Source of the DNA: Sialis fuliginosa
Taxonomy: Eukaryota > Arthropoda > Insecta > Megaloptera > Sialidae
DNA length: 64,000 bases
NCBI GenBank assembly: GCA_961205875.1
Contig: OY540812.1
Span: 28,281,098-28,345,097, forward strand
Reading direction: 5' to 3'
The notes beneath the pieces are model-generated. The model was not told the DNA's origin. It was given only the letters and a program-made list of their open reading frames with translations, and did no database searches. A program made the position numbers and the translations under genes. Positions 34,166-48,200 of this stretch are shown piece by piece (the stretch's first letter is position 1; the number at the start of each line of letters is the position of its first letter).

Positions 34166-34945
34166 ACTAATTCAGATTAAATATCCCACATTTTATATAA
34201 AATACATATGTTTATGAAACACTTAGAGTAAAGATTTACTTTTTCTGTTATGTTATTTATTTTTTAAAGTACCCCGCACAAAACCAATGTATCTTAGGCT
34301 TCAGTCAAATTAGTTGAAACTGAAATATGTATGATGAAAATTCACACAAATTGCCTATAAACGTATAATATGTATTGTATATATTATTGCATACAATACA
34401 TATTTGTACATATAATACAAGACATAAAGTGGGGTCCAACTTAATGCTCCTTAATACATATGCATATTCTAGATTTAATACACGACGTTACAGTTAATAT
34501 ACCCCAACGAGCGCAATAATCAAAATTATTAATACTATAAAAGCTCCTGAGATCTCTTCTTTTATGTAAATTTATAAAAAATATGTTCATGTAAATGCAA
34601 AGTTGATCTTTCAAAGGAATGTAATTTAGTCGTTTTACATTTTATTTAGTGAACCCTACATATCAATTTTGAAAGCGTTTAATTGTATTTGCATATGTTA
34701 TTAAAAATTAAGTTAAATATATTATGTACATTTAAATTTTTATTTTATTTCAGTAACATTTCTTATAAAAAATGTTATCAAATGTTCATATTTGAAGTGA
34801 AAGATAGAGAGAGATATTTTTTTCTAGAAGAGACCTTATTTACTTCTAATTCTCAGTATTATAACTATCTAACTAGACTAAAACCTTCGGTTAATTTTGT
34901 ACATGTTGAATCGTTATGAATTGGGTTTGGATTTTAAAGCAGTTG
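34166..34945. other. AT-rich stretch without a recognised gene
   Basis: A 78-codon plus frame (34683-34919) has no recognised features. Confidence 0.5.
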
Positions 34946-34951
34946 TTATAA

Positions 34952-35184
34952 AGGTTGTAGCTGTAGCTGCAAGCATGCAAAATCGGCCTTTGCACAGATT
35001 TGGCTGATTTTTTTTTAAGTCACATTCTATGTCATTTTTAACCAAAAAATTTTTTTTTTAAATTATTAATTTTTGAAAGCTAATATTTGGTCAGGTTGAA
35101 AGTTACATAGAATGTGACTTCCAAAAAAACAATCAGCCAAATTTATGCACAAGCCGATTTTGCATGCTTACCCGGCTACAGCCT
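34952..35184. mobile_element. Fold-back MITE with TTATAA flanks
   Basis: Arms of about 90 bp: AGGTTGTAGCTGTAGC ... GCATGCAAAATCGGC and AGTCACATTCTATG on the left, inverted on the right as CATAGAATGTGACT ... GCCGATTTTGCATGC and GGCTACAGCCT. TTATAA lies on both sides (34946-34951, 35185-35190); being palindromic it may be a TA-type target or part of the ends. Confidence 0.75.
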
Positions 35185-35190
35185 TTATAA

Positions 35191-36381
35191 TAATGTCAAG
35201 CTACTATTTTTTTACTGTGACAATAATCACCACTGCTTTAAGATCGTTTGATTTCTATTTATATTATTATTATACCATTTTATCATAAGATGTGTTTAAT
35301 ATGTCTAGTTTGTTTTAATTATTTTAGTAATTATTTTTAACTTAACTAATCGACCAAAATGTTAAATTTACGTTTAGTAAATTTACCAACATTGTTGATG
35401 TTATATCGTTGAGGTACCTACTCCAAAACTTTAATGTGTGTACTCACAACTTTGGTAGCAAATTATTATAACAATATAAAGTTTTAAGTTAAACAGATTC
35501 TCTATGACCTATTAATTATTGGTTATTACGTAGACGTAATAATTTTCAACGAGATAAATCTCAGCCTTTGATCTTCACTATCGAGTGTTATTTGATGTGG
35601 CTATTTGTTCATTATCAATGGTACGTTGGCCACTCTACAGTAATGTCAAGATGAGTACTCGATAAACTCGGCAGAGTTTAATAATACTCGAGTACTTGAT
35701 TATCCAAAAAAATGTATCGAGTATTTTTGCTTTTTTTATGTTTTATTACTTTCATCATCATTAGTATATATGTAGGTTATAATAGGTATATAGGTTAAAA
35801 TAATAACTTTATTGGCTGTCTCCTTATATTTTCATAGACAATTAAATCATAACAATATAGATAAATTAACATAGCAGCAGCTACTTATTAGCTTAATATT
35901 TTAATCGTTTTGAAGAGGATTATTAAACCGAAAACTATTGGATTTTTATATCGGACAAATGTATATTTTCGAATTTTCAAAATTTTGCAATATTTTATTT
36001 TTAATTTGATCTATAAAGGATCGACTTAAAAAAGTTTGTTACGAGTAAAAAGTGTTAAGAATTAACTAATTTTAATACAAATAAATTATTTTAAAATTTT
36101 AATTTTATCAAAAAATTGCGGGAACATAAAAAGATCACGAAAAGTTCTAAAATTAATTTATTTGTATTTTTTGGCTAATTCTCAACCCGAAAGTTGTTTA
36201 TACTTTAGGAAATAAAAATAAACATAAAAAGTTTCGGTACCCCCTAGCGCAGAAATTATGGATTTTCGTAGATTGCGCTAATTACAACTTTTTATTAACA
36301 CACTTTGATCTATCTTTTCCGTAAATTACAAAAAAATTCAACAAAATGTTGAAATCCATTACTTTTTGCGGGGTCCTTTCT
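35191..36381. other. No recognised gene; small TCGAGTA cluster
   Basis: Between 35650 and 35725, GAGTACTCGAT, ACTCGAGTACTTGAT and ATCGAGTATT form a short motif cluster. The rest is AT-rich. Confidence 0.45.
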
Positions 36382-36385
36382 TTAA

Positions 36386-36690
36386 GGGGGCAGACCCAAT
36401 TAGAATTTCAAAAAATCCATTTTTTTTTGCATTTTCTCAAAGTAGAATATTTCAAAAGTATTCTCTGAAAATTTCAGACAAATGTCCTGGAATAGACCTA
36501 ACCTAACCTAACCCTCCCAAATTTGCTGTATCCCACTTATTTTTTAATATTTTGCCATAAAAAAATTGCAGTATTTTCTATAGATACAAATCTTTCATGT
36601 GGAAAACATTTGTTATTAATTATTTTAAGGCGTGGCCAAAAAAATCCTAAAAAAGAGCTTTTTTTGGACGTCCCAACTGGGTCTGTCCCC
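36386..36690. mobile_element. TTAA-flanked MITE, GGGGCAGACCC ends
   Basis: TTAA at 36382-36385 and 36691-36694. Ends GGGGGCAGACCCAATT and, inverted, GGGGACAGACCCAGTT. The interior holds CCTAACCTAACCTAACCC (from 36487), three units of the CCTAA insect telomere word. Possibly piggyBac-like on target alone. Confidence 0.65.
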
Positions 36691-37088
36691 TTAATGTCAT
36701 GACATTAAACTTTTCATGCATAATATAAATATCAAACACGGTGTTTTTTGACAAAATAGCAAAAAACGGCATTAATATTAATTTTTTATCATACGCGTTT
36801 AGAAAACCAAATTTTTAAACAGAAAATAACTTCAAATTATTCTGTCTTTAAATATACAATAATTACGTTCAGTTAAATTTAGTTAGCAACGTCTGGCGTT
36901 TGACATTTAAGAGTGACAGTTATTTAATACAAAAACTATAATTATAAATGTGTGACAATGGTTTCTAGAAACGTCAATAAGAAAAGTATTTGTATCAAGA
37001 TTTTGTTGCCAATCTGATAGAGTAAAAATAGGGTGTCCTCAAAAATTCTTTTACTTTTTATGAACGGTCAACATTGATACATCTAGTA

Positions 37089-37256
37089 CAGATTCTCCAA
37101 ACTGTGGGTTGCTTATACTTATTAATACAATAGTCTTGAGATCAATTTAGTGCTAATTTTACAAATAAATTTTAATATTTAATTTAAACATAAGAATTTA
37201 TAGTCAATAAAGTGTACATCGTACAACCCCGAGGTTCCACAGTTTAAAAATCACTG
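37089..37256. mobile_element. Short hAT-like MITE
   Basis: Ends CAGATTCTCCAAACTGTGGG and, inverted, CAGTGATTTTTAAACTGTGG are of the CAGTGNTTCTCAAACT type common in hAT elements. The flanking octamers ATCTAGTA and CTCTATAC do not agree well, so the duplication is decayed or the ends are slightly off. Confidence 0.55.
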
Positions 37257-37329
37257 CTCTATACTTTTAATTTATTTGTAAATTTCGTTCAATTAAAAAA
37301 TTAAAAAAGTATCAAATTAATTTAAACTA

Positions 37330-37560
37330 TACAGGCTGAGTCAATCAGGTGGAACAAATTTGATCATTTGATCGAGAAAAATATTTTAAGAAAAGAAGTT
37401 CATATAAACAATAAACATGTGTCCGGAAATTCTTTGTGAGGGAGCTACAGATCCAGATTTAGCCTAAAATTAATTTTTATTTAATATTTTGAGAACCCAT
37501 TGTGATACAATTATGAAATTCTATAATTGGTTTAATTAAACACGTATTAATAGATACTAA
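37330..37560 (+). repeat. Interspersed repeat R6
   Basis: TACAGGCTGAGTCAATCAGGTGG starts a segment with ATGTGTCCGGAAATTCTTTG, GAGGGAGCTAC and GAGAACCCATTGTG, which also occurs at 43395-43590. The TACAGG start is reminiscent of CAGG-type TIRs but no matching right end was found. Confidence 0.55.
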
Positions 37561-40500
37561 ACCGATCATAAGATTTGTATTTGTTTTGACGTAAAACGAA
37601 AAGATCGAGTGAAAATTTAGAAATCGGAAAATAATTTTTCTTAAAAAAAAACAAAGCTCGTATCTTTGATAATAAAACAACTCATAATAAAGATACAATG
37701 CATTTTTATTCATTATTGAATAAAAATCACAACTGCCATGGAAATCTAAAATATATTCGACGCAAGAATCACTCGACTGCAATATTAAATTCAAGTCAAG
37801 TAAGCTTTGGAAAAAAGAATGGTTGATGTTTGAAATTTTTATATATATTAAAATTCGTTGCTTATTTTGTTAATGTATCGTATAACAGCAATGCCGTCTT
37901 TAGGGAAAAAGGCTGGGAGGCGAACGGCCACACGGAAAAAACTTAAAAAACGGGGTACAATAGCTATTAAATTATAAATGACCTGTATAAAATGTTGTGT
38001 TAAAATGTCATTTTCAACATAAGTTGTTGAGGGTTTCAGAATATTTACTGTTGTAAAAGAAATACATGCATTTATTTTGATTGTTTCAAACTTGTTACCT
38101 TGAAGTATGAAAGACGTAAATTTTGTATTTAATATTTAATCATTTCAAAATGCAGCTGAAAATAGAACAGGAAAAGGTTTAAAATATAAACCAACGTGCG
38201 GCTTAAAATGTATGAAAAACTGTGACAAACGGTAAAAAAAGCATCGTAAAAAGAAAGAAAAAACATAAAATGCGTTAGAAAAGTACGTGGATTTCAGAAT
38301 AAGTATTTTTATTTGAGAAAAAAATAACGAGTTTTTTTCTTGTCATTGTTTAAATTTTTATAATAAATATAAAATAATGTCGTTTGTATTCTTTATTATT
38401 ATTAACATTCTATATTGTCGGCTTTATTTCAAAACCTCGTTCGATTTTTAACAAATATTACATTTATTTCCTGATTTTAGATTAATAAAAATTACAACCT
38501 CCTTATGTAGATTATCATAACAACTAGCGCTTCTAGCGGCTAGTTTGGAAACTTCTTAATTCCAATCAACAAATAAAATTCACAATAAACATATTGATAA
38601 CACACAGTTTTATTGTTCATTGAAAAATTTCATTTTAAGGACTTGGAAATAATGCTGACGATATAGATATTAGGTATGTACATATACATATGTATCCACA
38701 GTACGTATGCTCCATTTTAATTTCACCAGGCCAATATCTTGAAAACTAAATAAAATGGTAAAAAATATTTTGGATAAAAGTTTGCTATGAGTTTTGATAG
38801 TTTTTGGGGTTTTATGGACTAACATTTTTTTCAAATGGTAACCTGTATTTTATAGCAGTTTCGTAATTTACGAGAAAAAATACGTAACTAAAGAAGTAAT
38901 CATTTTTTTAGAAAACATTTTTTTACGATTTTAAAGTTTAAATCAAAAAAGTGATGGACATTAATGATTTTTAAATCAAATCAAATTAAAATTAAAAAAA
39001 AAAATGTAAGAAATAAAAGATGTTTTTTTAATAGAACACTGGCAATATTTTTTCAAAATATTTTACCAACTTTTTCATCATGTTGATAAAGTTCTTGATC
39101 ATTGAAAAACGACAAAAAATGTATCTTTTTCTTACAAATATTTAAGAATCCTTATCTAAATCCTAGCACTTTTCACCTCTTGCAATTTTTTAAAAAGTTT
39201 TAGTTTTTGAGTAAAAAATTATTGAAAATCCATAAATTTTTGTTAATATTATATATCGTAAAAAATTTATGTTTTCTAAAAAAATATTTCCTACAAAAGT
39301 TACGTGTTTTTTTTCTCCTTCAGAACCCCTTCTTTAAATATGATTATTTAAATATAAATTAATATTTACCTACCTAGCTTTCTAATTTGACGAAGGAAAT
39401 TAAGAAAACAAGTAGTTTTTTTATGACGACCAAAAAGAGGCTTCTTGACTTGCAGCGCCGGGCCCCCTTCAGCCTGGGGGCTAGAGTCTTTGCGGGGGCC
39501 ATGATTCGATGTTAATTTTTAAATCAATAATTAAATTGGCAAAATATAAGATTGTTTGCGTTTAAAATTTATTTGTTTTTTAAATAAGATAAAAATACAT
39601 TTTAGAATAAAAATCACACGGGACCGATCTCGCTTGCGATCTCGAGATAAGACAGGACTTATTTTTGACGAGACTACACTAAGTGTCGAAATGAGTTTCC
39701 CATTACAAAAACACCTAATATTCTCTTATGTCTAAAGTGCTTAAAAGTTTACCTGCAAGGAGGACACATTTTTTTCTAATAAAAATTGTTTTAAGTATCA
39801 ATTTAGATGAGTAAAAAATTACAATTCGATAATTTACTTTATATTTGAAATAACACGAGAAAATTTATAACTGAAAAAATTACCATGTAATTTACAATTG
39901 TAATCCGAAAACCTCTTCAATAAAAAATACCAAACCAAAACTTGACGATAGTAATTCAATTACAGGTCCTAAAGAATATATGAATCCAACAACAAAACAC
40001 TTCTAAATCATACTGGAATTGATCTAGAGAGAAAAACTCTATAAACATTATTCATCTATAAAATTTTATTACAAATCGGGTGCTTGAACTTTCCAGATTT
40101 CAAGTTCGTAGTCGGAAATAAATAAATAGACGGTGAATGACGGTTTTCTGAGTTTGCATTTATGTTATTTAGTGTTCATTTTGGCTTCCGGCCAAACTTA
40201 ATTTATCTTAGTTCCACCAGTTTTAAGATCGCCCTCCCAAACGGCTAAACTTTTTTACTTACTAATATTTATGGATATTGGTAAATTAGTTTTACTTTAG
40301 TTTTCCCAATAGGTGCACCGTATTTTCTCTTTTACTTTCCTCAGAACTGTTTATGAAGCTAATTAAAAGTGTATTTATTATTTTAAAATTTATTTTAAAA
40401 TATCAATCTTGGCTTATGGGTATAAAATTGGCCATCGTAAAAACTGCCATGGAACTTTTTTATGTGCTGTACTGAGTATACAGTTTCCGTGTTTCTAATT

Positions 40501-41619
40501 ATATTAAAAAAATTTGGTTAAATGATGAAAAGAGTACCTAAATAAACGAAACAAAAAATTATAGAATAAAACTAAATTTTGTATCTAATTATGTCGTGTC
40601 AAATTGTTTATTTGATATAACATTAATTATAAATAAATTTAAAAAATACCATTTTCAATAAAAATTCCCTGGGGTCCATAATAGACATTCATTCGTTAAC
40701 AGTTTATATTACAAAGCATTTATAATGTGAATGTTTGTTAGTACATCTGTTAACAATTGTTCATTTATACTGAAAATTTATTTTTTATTGATTTTTGTAA
40801 AATACGTTTACAACAAAATAGTGACCTTTGTTTTCGAATATAAAAAACGTATTTTCAAACCTACTGTTGTCAAAAAAAATTCGAATCTGAGTTAATGATC
40901 CAAGATGTTTTGAATTGTTTTTTCTATCTAAATTGGTTCAAAACAACCTATAATCTGTTTCATTTAAGATTGAAGCGGTAGCTTACATAATAAGAATAAT
41001 ATGCGCTCCTGATTGAGCAAAACGCCAGGCAGTTTCACAATAACACAATTTTCACTGACGCAATACATCTATTAATTCATGTTGCATTGGGAACAAATGC
41101 AATTAATTGCAAATTAATTTCCAAAAAAATGCTTATTTCTGCAGAAAATAAAGGTTTAATCACAAAAATTGACCCTTTTAAAACTAATTTTGAATTTGAC
41201 GCCAAAACGCTCGCAGGTGTCATGGCGCATTTTTGACCTCACGCCTATGTAAACACTTTTTGTCAACAATAATAAATCCTTGTTCCATCGCTAATGTTTC
41301 TCGGTTTTAGTTTTGGTAACACAAAACTGAGCAAATTGATAATTTAAAACCACAAAATAATTTATAAACAGTGCAGATATTAATGAAACAAAAATGACGT
41401 TTACGTAGCCGTGACGTCATCCACTCTGACTGGTGTATTATCAAACATGGCGGATTGCTGTATTTTGCGTTTTTATTTTAAAAAAAATCATATTAATCTC
41501 GCATTTAATATAAAAATAAATGCATTTTTTAGAATCTTTTTAACTTATTTCATTATTTAAAATCATAATTTCAGAGATACTTTGTTACTGGCATCATGCT
41601 TATTCTAATAATGTGTATA
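37561..41619. other. Long AT-rich stretch without a recognised gene
   Basis: No exon-like segment. A short GC-rich patch (CGCCGGGCCCCCTTCAGCCTGG) lies near 39456, and GCAATGCCGTCTTTAGGG near 37888 looks like a hAT-type end; no partners were found. The frame at 37477-37794 (minus) is AT-biased chance. Confidence 0.5.
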
Positions 41620-41675
41620 ATATTATCCACATTAGGATATTAGAAAACTAATATTCATAATACAAAGGTGAGTAT
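41620..41675 (-). repeat. R4 fragment
   Basis: On the minus strand CTCACCTTTGTATTATGAATATTAG and TTTTCTAATATCCTAATGT match the R4 copy near 10478-10530. Confidence 0.6.
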
Positions 41676-42262
41676 TATTTCTTACAAATCTCATTAAAAG
41701 TTTTCATGTAGATATTACTATCTTTATTCTGTGGGCTAGCCTAGTGCAAGAATAGTGCCTGTGTGAATCGTACCGTCTTATCCCCACCCACCACTGCAAT
41801 CTTAAATGAAACAGACTATAGAAACTATTTAAAAATGCGTTTAAATAGTCTTCATAAAACCGGTCAAGATTGCAGAAACTTGTTGGCCACTATTTTTTCA
41901 TTTCCAGAAAATATTTTGTACCTGTTTATCAGGGGTAAAAATGTTGACTTGAGTTTAGACAATAGACATCCTTGTTTTATATACATATAACGAAAACAAT
42001 ATTTTCTTAATCTGAGAATAAACTGCTTCACAATATTGTCAGACGAAAACAATAATATAGTTGGATTAAGAGTATATTCTAATATTACGTAAATATTGTT
42101 AATATTGTTTCGTGTTGGTTTAACGAAAGTGGAAGGATTGAATACATTTTAGAATCTAGTCACTTCATATAAATCATATAATGTTTTGTAATTGTAGAGT
42201 ACATTTTCCCTGAGTAAAAAGTAAAATTAATGGTTATTGGTATTAAAAATAAGTAGATTAAT
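41676..42262. other. No recognised gene
   Basis: A 75-codon plus frame (41763-41990) lacks splice context or recognisable motifs. Confidence 0.45.
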
Positions 42263-42500
42263 ATCCGATATTATAGCAGAGCTAGCAAAATTTTCTAGCT
42301 TGCAAACACTTTCAAATGAGGTAACACACTTATATGACAATTCTCTTGGAGTTTCAACTAAACACAAACAGTGGTAATGTTATGAAAATAATCTTGTACG
42401 ATCAGAGTCGCCAACTGTGTTACAATAAGTTAATTAATACCTTATTTGAAAGTGTTTGCAAGCTAGCAAATTTTGTTAGCTAGACTGTAATAACGGACAT
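42263..42500. mobile_element. MITE family G, degraded copy
   Basis: TATCCGATATTATAGCAG on the left and TGTAATAACGGACAT on the right are decayed forms of the TGTCCGGTATCATAAAGG end. The inner arms AGCTAGCAAAATTTTCTAG and CAAGCTAGCAAATTTTGTTAG and the word CACTTTCAAATGAGG match the copies at 18055 and 63364. It is shorter by about 95 bp. Confidence 0.7.
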
Positions 42501-43394
42501 ACATAAATATAAAAAATAGTGACAGGGTATTCATTAGAAATAAATTCTATGAAAAAGTTAAGTAGGAAGTAAATATTTTATAATGGTCTTAAAATTCTTA
42601 TGAGCTGCACGAAAAATTTATACATCCCTAATGAATGTCTAAGAGAAGTAGTTAAAAAGTTATTGCTTTGTAAAAAATAATTTATCTGGCCCTCGCTTTA
42701 AGGATAAATTAAATAAGTACGTCTGTAATATATTTATAATTATATTTTATTTTAGACATAAAAATGTCATACATTTTACAAGCAGCTACTGACTGATAAT
42801 AAACGCGAATACATTAAGATTTAATAAATCTATGTCACGCAATATTGGAAAAATAAATTGAAAATATTTTACTACTGTGCAATTTTCTAAATTTACAAAA
42901 ATCTCATCAATACATTGAAAAAAATTAAAGTGAAATGTTTAATGAATAAAAATGTCAATGTAATTGATTAAAACCGGTGTTTTATTTTTATTCTTCCCTT
43001 ATATTTTACCTTTATTAATGTAAACTTTTTTTTTAATTAAAATGCACGCTTGTTATTTTTAACTTTTGAGTCAATGAAATGACATGATAATTCATAAAAT
43101 TATTGATAATTAGTGTGGGCCAGAACTACTTATCAATATGGCTTGGTTTATATTTAACCAAAGTAATAATCTCATTTGAGTTGTCACTTTCCTTTAAAAG
43201 GGAGACCAGAAAACGGATACAGGTTATAAGTACCCTTAATACTCATGGAAATTACACCTCCCTAGTGAAAGTTACCCAACTCCCTTTTCATATTTACAAG
43301 GTAACTTCAAACCAATATTTAGTTAAAATTTCGACAAGTAAAACTAGTTGTTTCAATAAGAAAATAATGTGATTTACAACTAGTGTAAAAAAAT
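42501..43394. other. AT-rich stretch without a recognised gene
   Basis: The 89-codon plus frame at 43103-43372 has no recognised domain and no splice signals that decide it; treated as chance with low certainty. Confidence 0.4.
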
Positions 43395-43590
43395 TTAATA
43401 GTAGATCGAGGATGTAATTTTAAGCAAAAAACCTTATGTGAACCTATGTCCGGAATTTCTTCGTGAGGGAGCTACTGTCTTTTGCCCAAAATTAGTGTTT
43501 ACTTAATATCTAGAGAACCCATTGTGGTATAGTTATGAAATTTGATACAGGGATTGGTTTTAATAAGTGTTATTGATTTCCAGTATCAAA
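43395..43590 (+). repeat. Repeat R6, second copy
   Basis: ATGTCCGGAATTTCTTCGTG, GAGGGAGCTACTG and GAGAACCCATTGTGG follow the same order as in 37330-37560. Confidence 0.6.
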
Positions 43591-44237
43591 TAATAATAAT
43601 TTAGACCAGGGGTGTATGGGGCCAGTGGGCCCGCCGATATATCGAAAATAAGAAAGTACCGCAGAATTTTACTTAATACGGATGCTTCAAATTACACAAA
43701 ATAAGTTTATATTTTTGTTCTATAATTAAAAATAAGATAAAAATTTAATATAAATATACCTCCTAAACAGTTGTATTACTGTTACACGTATTTTACAAAC
43801 ATGATAAAAAAACGAGACTATAAATGGCTGTTTGTTGTTAAAAATTCAATTTTGGGGGTATATTTATATAAACTTTTTATCATATTTTTAATCATAGAAC
43901 AAGAATATAAACTTATTTTGTGTTAATTAAGTAAAATAAATAATTTAAAATTTTCTTCATGTTTTCTGGTATAACAACCGAAATAAATAAATCTACAAAA
44001 AGTGAACCTAATCGTTTTGGCAACAGAACCATTCACATGAATCTTGCGTAACGAATTTAATTATTCGTGAAAAGTATGTCAGTTTCCAATGTTTTGATAG
44101 TATGTAGGTACATTACAGACTGATTGACAGTGTGAAATGAACCGTAGTTACACACTTCAATGTTTGCCAATGTTTTTAAATTTTGTATATAAACTCTTAA
44201 TTAGTGAACAAAACGTTGAATTATATAAACATCGTAA
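43591..44237. other. No recognised gene
   Basis: An inverted pair flanks 43660-43950: ACAAAATAAGTTTATATTTTTGTTC and, inverted, AACAAGAATATAAACTTATTTTG, with TTGTATTACTG in the loop; a decayed fold-back of about 280 bp is likely. Confidence 0.4.
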
Positions 44238-45237
44238 TCTACTATATATAACGAAGTGTCCTCACTGATAATCATTTTTTTGACCATTTCCACTCATCGG
44301 AGAACCTTGAAATTTGGTATATACATTCCTTGGGGGTAAAAAATAACAACTAGTGGGCCTTTTTTGAAAAAGTTTATAAATGGGGTGACAAGGAGCCCCC
44401 AATTTTTCAAAAAAAAAGTTAGAATTTTTTTATTATTTTTTTTATATTCCTTGGGCGATATAATGTAAGGTTCAAATTTCAGATTTAAAAAAAATGAAAA
44501 AAAAACAAAAAAAAAAGTTTTGATGTAAAAAACTATCAAAACGAAAATTGATTTTAGATTTTTTTTATTTTTTTTAAATACTTTGGTTAATTGACAACCA
44601 TAAACCCGTGTCTGATTATTGAAAAAGATATGTTAAAGAGGAGAAAATAAACAAAATACGTTAACATATAATGCGCTTTAAGCATCTACTAAATTAATTG
44701 CAAATGTCGTAACTATGGATACGTTATATTTTATTGATTATTTTTAAATGTCAGTCATTTAAAATTTTGAAGTAAATGTGTTTAATATCAACAATAAAAT
44801 ATAACAAAAAAGAAATATAAAGAACATAACGAATGAAAAAATATGCACAACTATAAAGTAATAAATAATTTAAATGTTCGTACATAAATTTGTCAAAAAA
44901 AATGAAGACAAACAATTACAGCATTCGAATGACTAACAATCGGCATAATATAGGTAATACATTAAAATTTAAAACTTAAAGTTATTGATATATCAATATT
45001 TTTACCTATACATAAGTATTTTATTATATTATTTTGTAATCATACACAAATATTAGAAGAATTTATTTAATTAATAATTAACATTGTCGTAATTTTAAAT
45101 GATATTTTTTTAATTGTTGTTTGAATTTGTACATCTGTACGATCTGTCTCTGTGATCTGAACATCGTGCATCTAAAAGTGACAAAGTTCATTCAATTTAC
45201 AACTATATTTGATTTAAAAAAGGTTCATCAATTTTAA

Positions 45238-45272
45238 TACGAAATGTAGGTATAATATACCTACATTTCGTA
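45238..45272. repeat. Perfect 17-bp inverted repeat in Helitron copy 3
   Basis: TACGAAATGTAGGTATA, one A, then its exact inverse. It ends nine bases before the insertion point of copy 2. Confidence 0.8.
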
Positions 45273-45281
45273 TATAATATA

Positions 45282-48200
45282 CTAGCTGCTACCCGCGACT
45301 TCGCTCGCGTGGATTTCGAAACCCTTCATATGTGACAGGGGGTAAAATATTAAATTTATCTTATTTTTAGTTTTCTTCAATTATACAAAATCGTAAATGT
45401 CTCGGCTCCTATGCGAGATAGAGGGGTTTTTCCGCCTTAAAACCCCCGCCCCCGTGGTATTTTTCCCGCTGGATCGAATAAAACCACTTACAACCCTTCA
45501 TATGTAACGGGTAAAATATTAATTACTAAAAAAAATTAAAAATTTTCCTCCCCCTTTCAATTACTTAGAGGTTGAATTTTCGAGATACGAAATAGCCTTA
45601 ATCCGTCCTCGGGATGTAAGCCATCTCACTGCCAAATTTCATCAAAATCGGTAAAGCAGTTTAGTCGTGAACAGGTAACAAATAGACAGACTGAGAGATA
45701 CACTTTCGCATTTATAATAGAAGTCGCGACTCCTATGTAAGATAAGGGGTTGTTTTGTCCCCCTAATAATCCCTCTTCCGTAGTATTTTTGCCCGCCAGA
45801 TCGAATGTAATCAATTACAACTCTTCATATGTGACAGGGGGTAAAATATTAAATTTTTCTTATTTTTAGTTTTCTTTCATTATACAAAATCGTAAATATC
45901 TCGGCTCCTATGCGAGATAGAGGGTTGATTTGCCCCCTAAAACCTACGCCACCGTGGTATTTTTCCCACCGGATCAAATAAAACCACTTACAACCCTTCA
46001 TATGTATCGGGGGGTAAAATAATAATTACTAAAAAAAAATTAAAAATTTTCCACTCCCTTGCAATTTCTTAGGGGTTGAATTTTTAAGATACGAAATAGC
46101 CTATGTCCGTCCTCGGGATGCAAGCTATCTCACTGCCAAATTTCATCAAAATCGGTAAAGCGGTTTAGCCGTGAAAAGGTAACAAACAGAAAACAGATAG
46201 ACAAACACACTTTCGCATTTATAATATTAGTATGGATATCGTAAAATGTCCAAATATTACTTTACTTAATATTTTATTAACTAATTAAAATTTGAACAAT
46301 AAACCTTAAATTTTTCGAAAAATTGTTCATTCGAAGAATTTTGATTCAAAAAATTGTGATTCGAAAAATTGTGTTTCGAAAAATTTACACCAAACCTAAT
46401 AATTAATTTCGATATTTTACCTTTCATAGAAGTGAAATGTTTCTTCATATTTAAATTTTCAATCAATATAGGCATTTCAAAATATTTAATTGTTAATATG
46501 TGTCAAAAATCATTTAATTGTTCGACAAAATATTTTAAAGAGACATAATCATAGTAACCTAAATTAATAAAATAAAATATTGAAACCGTAAATTATAAAA
46601 TTCCGTATTCCATGGCTAGGTACTATGTTTTTATATACCTAAATTATAACATACCTGGTTAAATTATTTCTATATCGTCCCCTCCAAGGCAAAGTATCGT
46701 AAGATACACTTTTTGCGAAATTGAGTTATCGATTCTAAAAATCTCATATATAAGCGACAAAATTCTCTTTTCCGCTAAAAAATCTGTTAAAACTTTTATC
46801 GTATTCCTCCAGACAATGTATTCTAAGCACCGATATCTGTTTTATGAAATATCGTAACCAACAATAATATAGTATCGTAACCAGTGACGTAGCTAGCCCT
46901 GAGTGGATCCTGACTGGCCTATATGGTAGGTACTTTCCCGCGACGGAATAATATAGTGCTGTGACGGAGTGCTTTCTTATTTATTCATTAGAGCTGGGCT
47001 TTTATCAATTTTAATTTTATTAATTTTAAGATATTTTAGAAAAATCGTACCTGTTAAAACTTTATTGCACAAACTAAATATGGTTTCTCTATGAGGTTTT
47101 TTCAATATATTTTTTACCCTCAATAACTCAATTTGGTTGATATTGAAGTATGATGTAGAACAGTGCTTCCTAAACTTTTCCTACGACAGAACACTTCACA
47201 AATCCTGAAATTTTAATGGAACGTCTTGGTTATTTTGTAAGTAATATATAAAATAAGGAAAAAAGTAAATTTAAATCAGTCAAGCATGTTTGAACTTCTC
47301 GCAGCATTTAAAAACATTGAATATTAACTTTGATATTTTTTACGCTTAAACTGATAAGACATACGTTATATATCGTAGTACAGGTATTCCTCGACTTACA
47401 ACCGAGATAGGTTTCTAAACATCGATCGTAAATAGAATAAGTTGTAAGTTAACACGTACAATATGTACATATTTTTGCTTTGGACGTTTTCCTTGATGTG
47501 AAGCGAATCGCATTTTCTATACATAACAAACAGTTGCGGGTTCCCAAAAATATCTACATAAATAATAATAAATTACATTTTTGGGAAATTCCCGGAACTG
47601 TTTGTTTCATTTATGTAATATGTGCATGTAAGAAAGAGACAAAGACAATTATAAGTCGAGGATTACCTGTATATTTGTTTACGATGCGTTTTCAACTCTT
47701 GTCGTATGAAAATATATTGCATACTAAATACATATTATGACATTTGTTTCTGATATGACTACGACAAAAAATTATTTTATGACTTCTGGTACATGTATTG
47801 TATTACATCATGTACTTACATGATTTGAACATTTTATGAATATTAAAAATAATTTCATTTTTGGTTTTTCTGCTCGTGTCTTTCAAAAATTCATCAATGT
47901 GTCTATATAAATACATTATTAGCTCTTGTAGATACTCGTACACCCTTTGTACAATTAATTAATTAATTACAATCAAATATAGGTCTTGTCAATTGAATGA
48001 AGCTTTCGTAACAATTTGCAATAAATCAACATCTTGTTTTAATTTTGTAAATGTACATTTTAGGTTAGTACATTGGGTAAAGATGACAGATATACAGTTT
48101 CAAACAACAATTAAAATAATATCATTTAAAATTACAATGTTAATTTGAAATTATATAAATTCTTCTGATATTTATGATTACAAATAAATATAATAAAATA

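Noticed and set aside
45282-45285. Reading the CTAG next to the 17-bp hairpin as the 3' end of Helitron copy 3
   Set aside because: The sequence of copy 3 resumes at 49022, so this CTAG belongs to copy 2 in reverse; the palindromic word only looks like an end on both strands.
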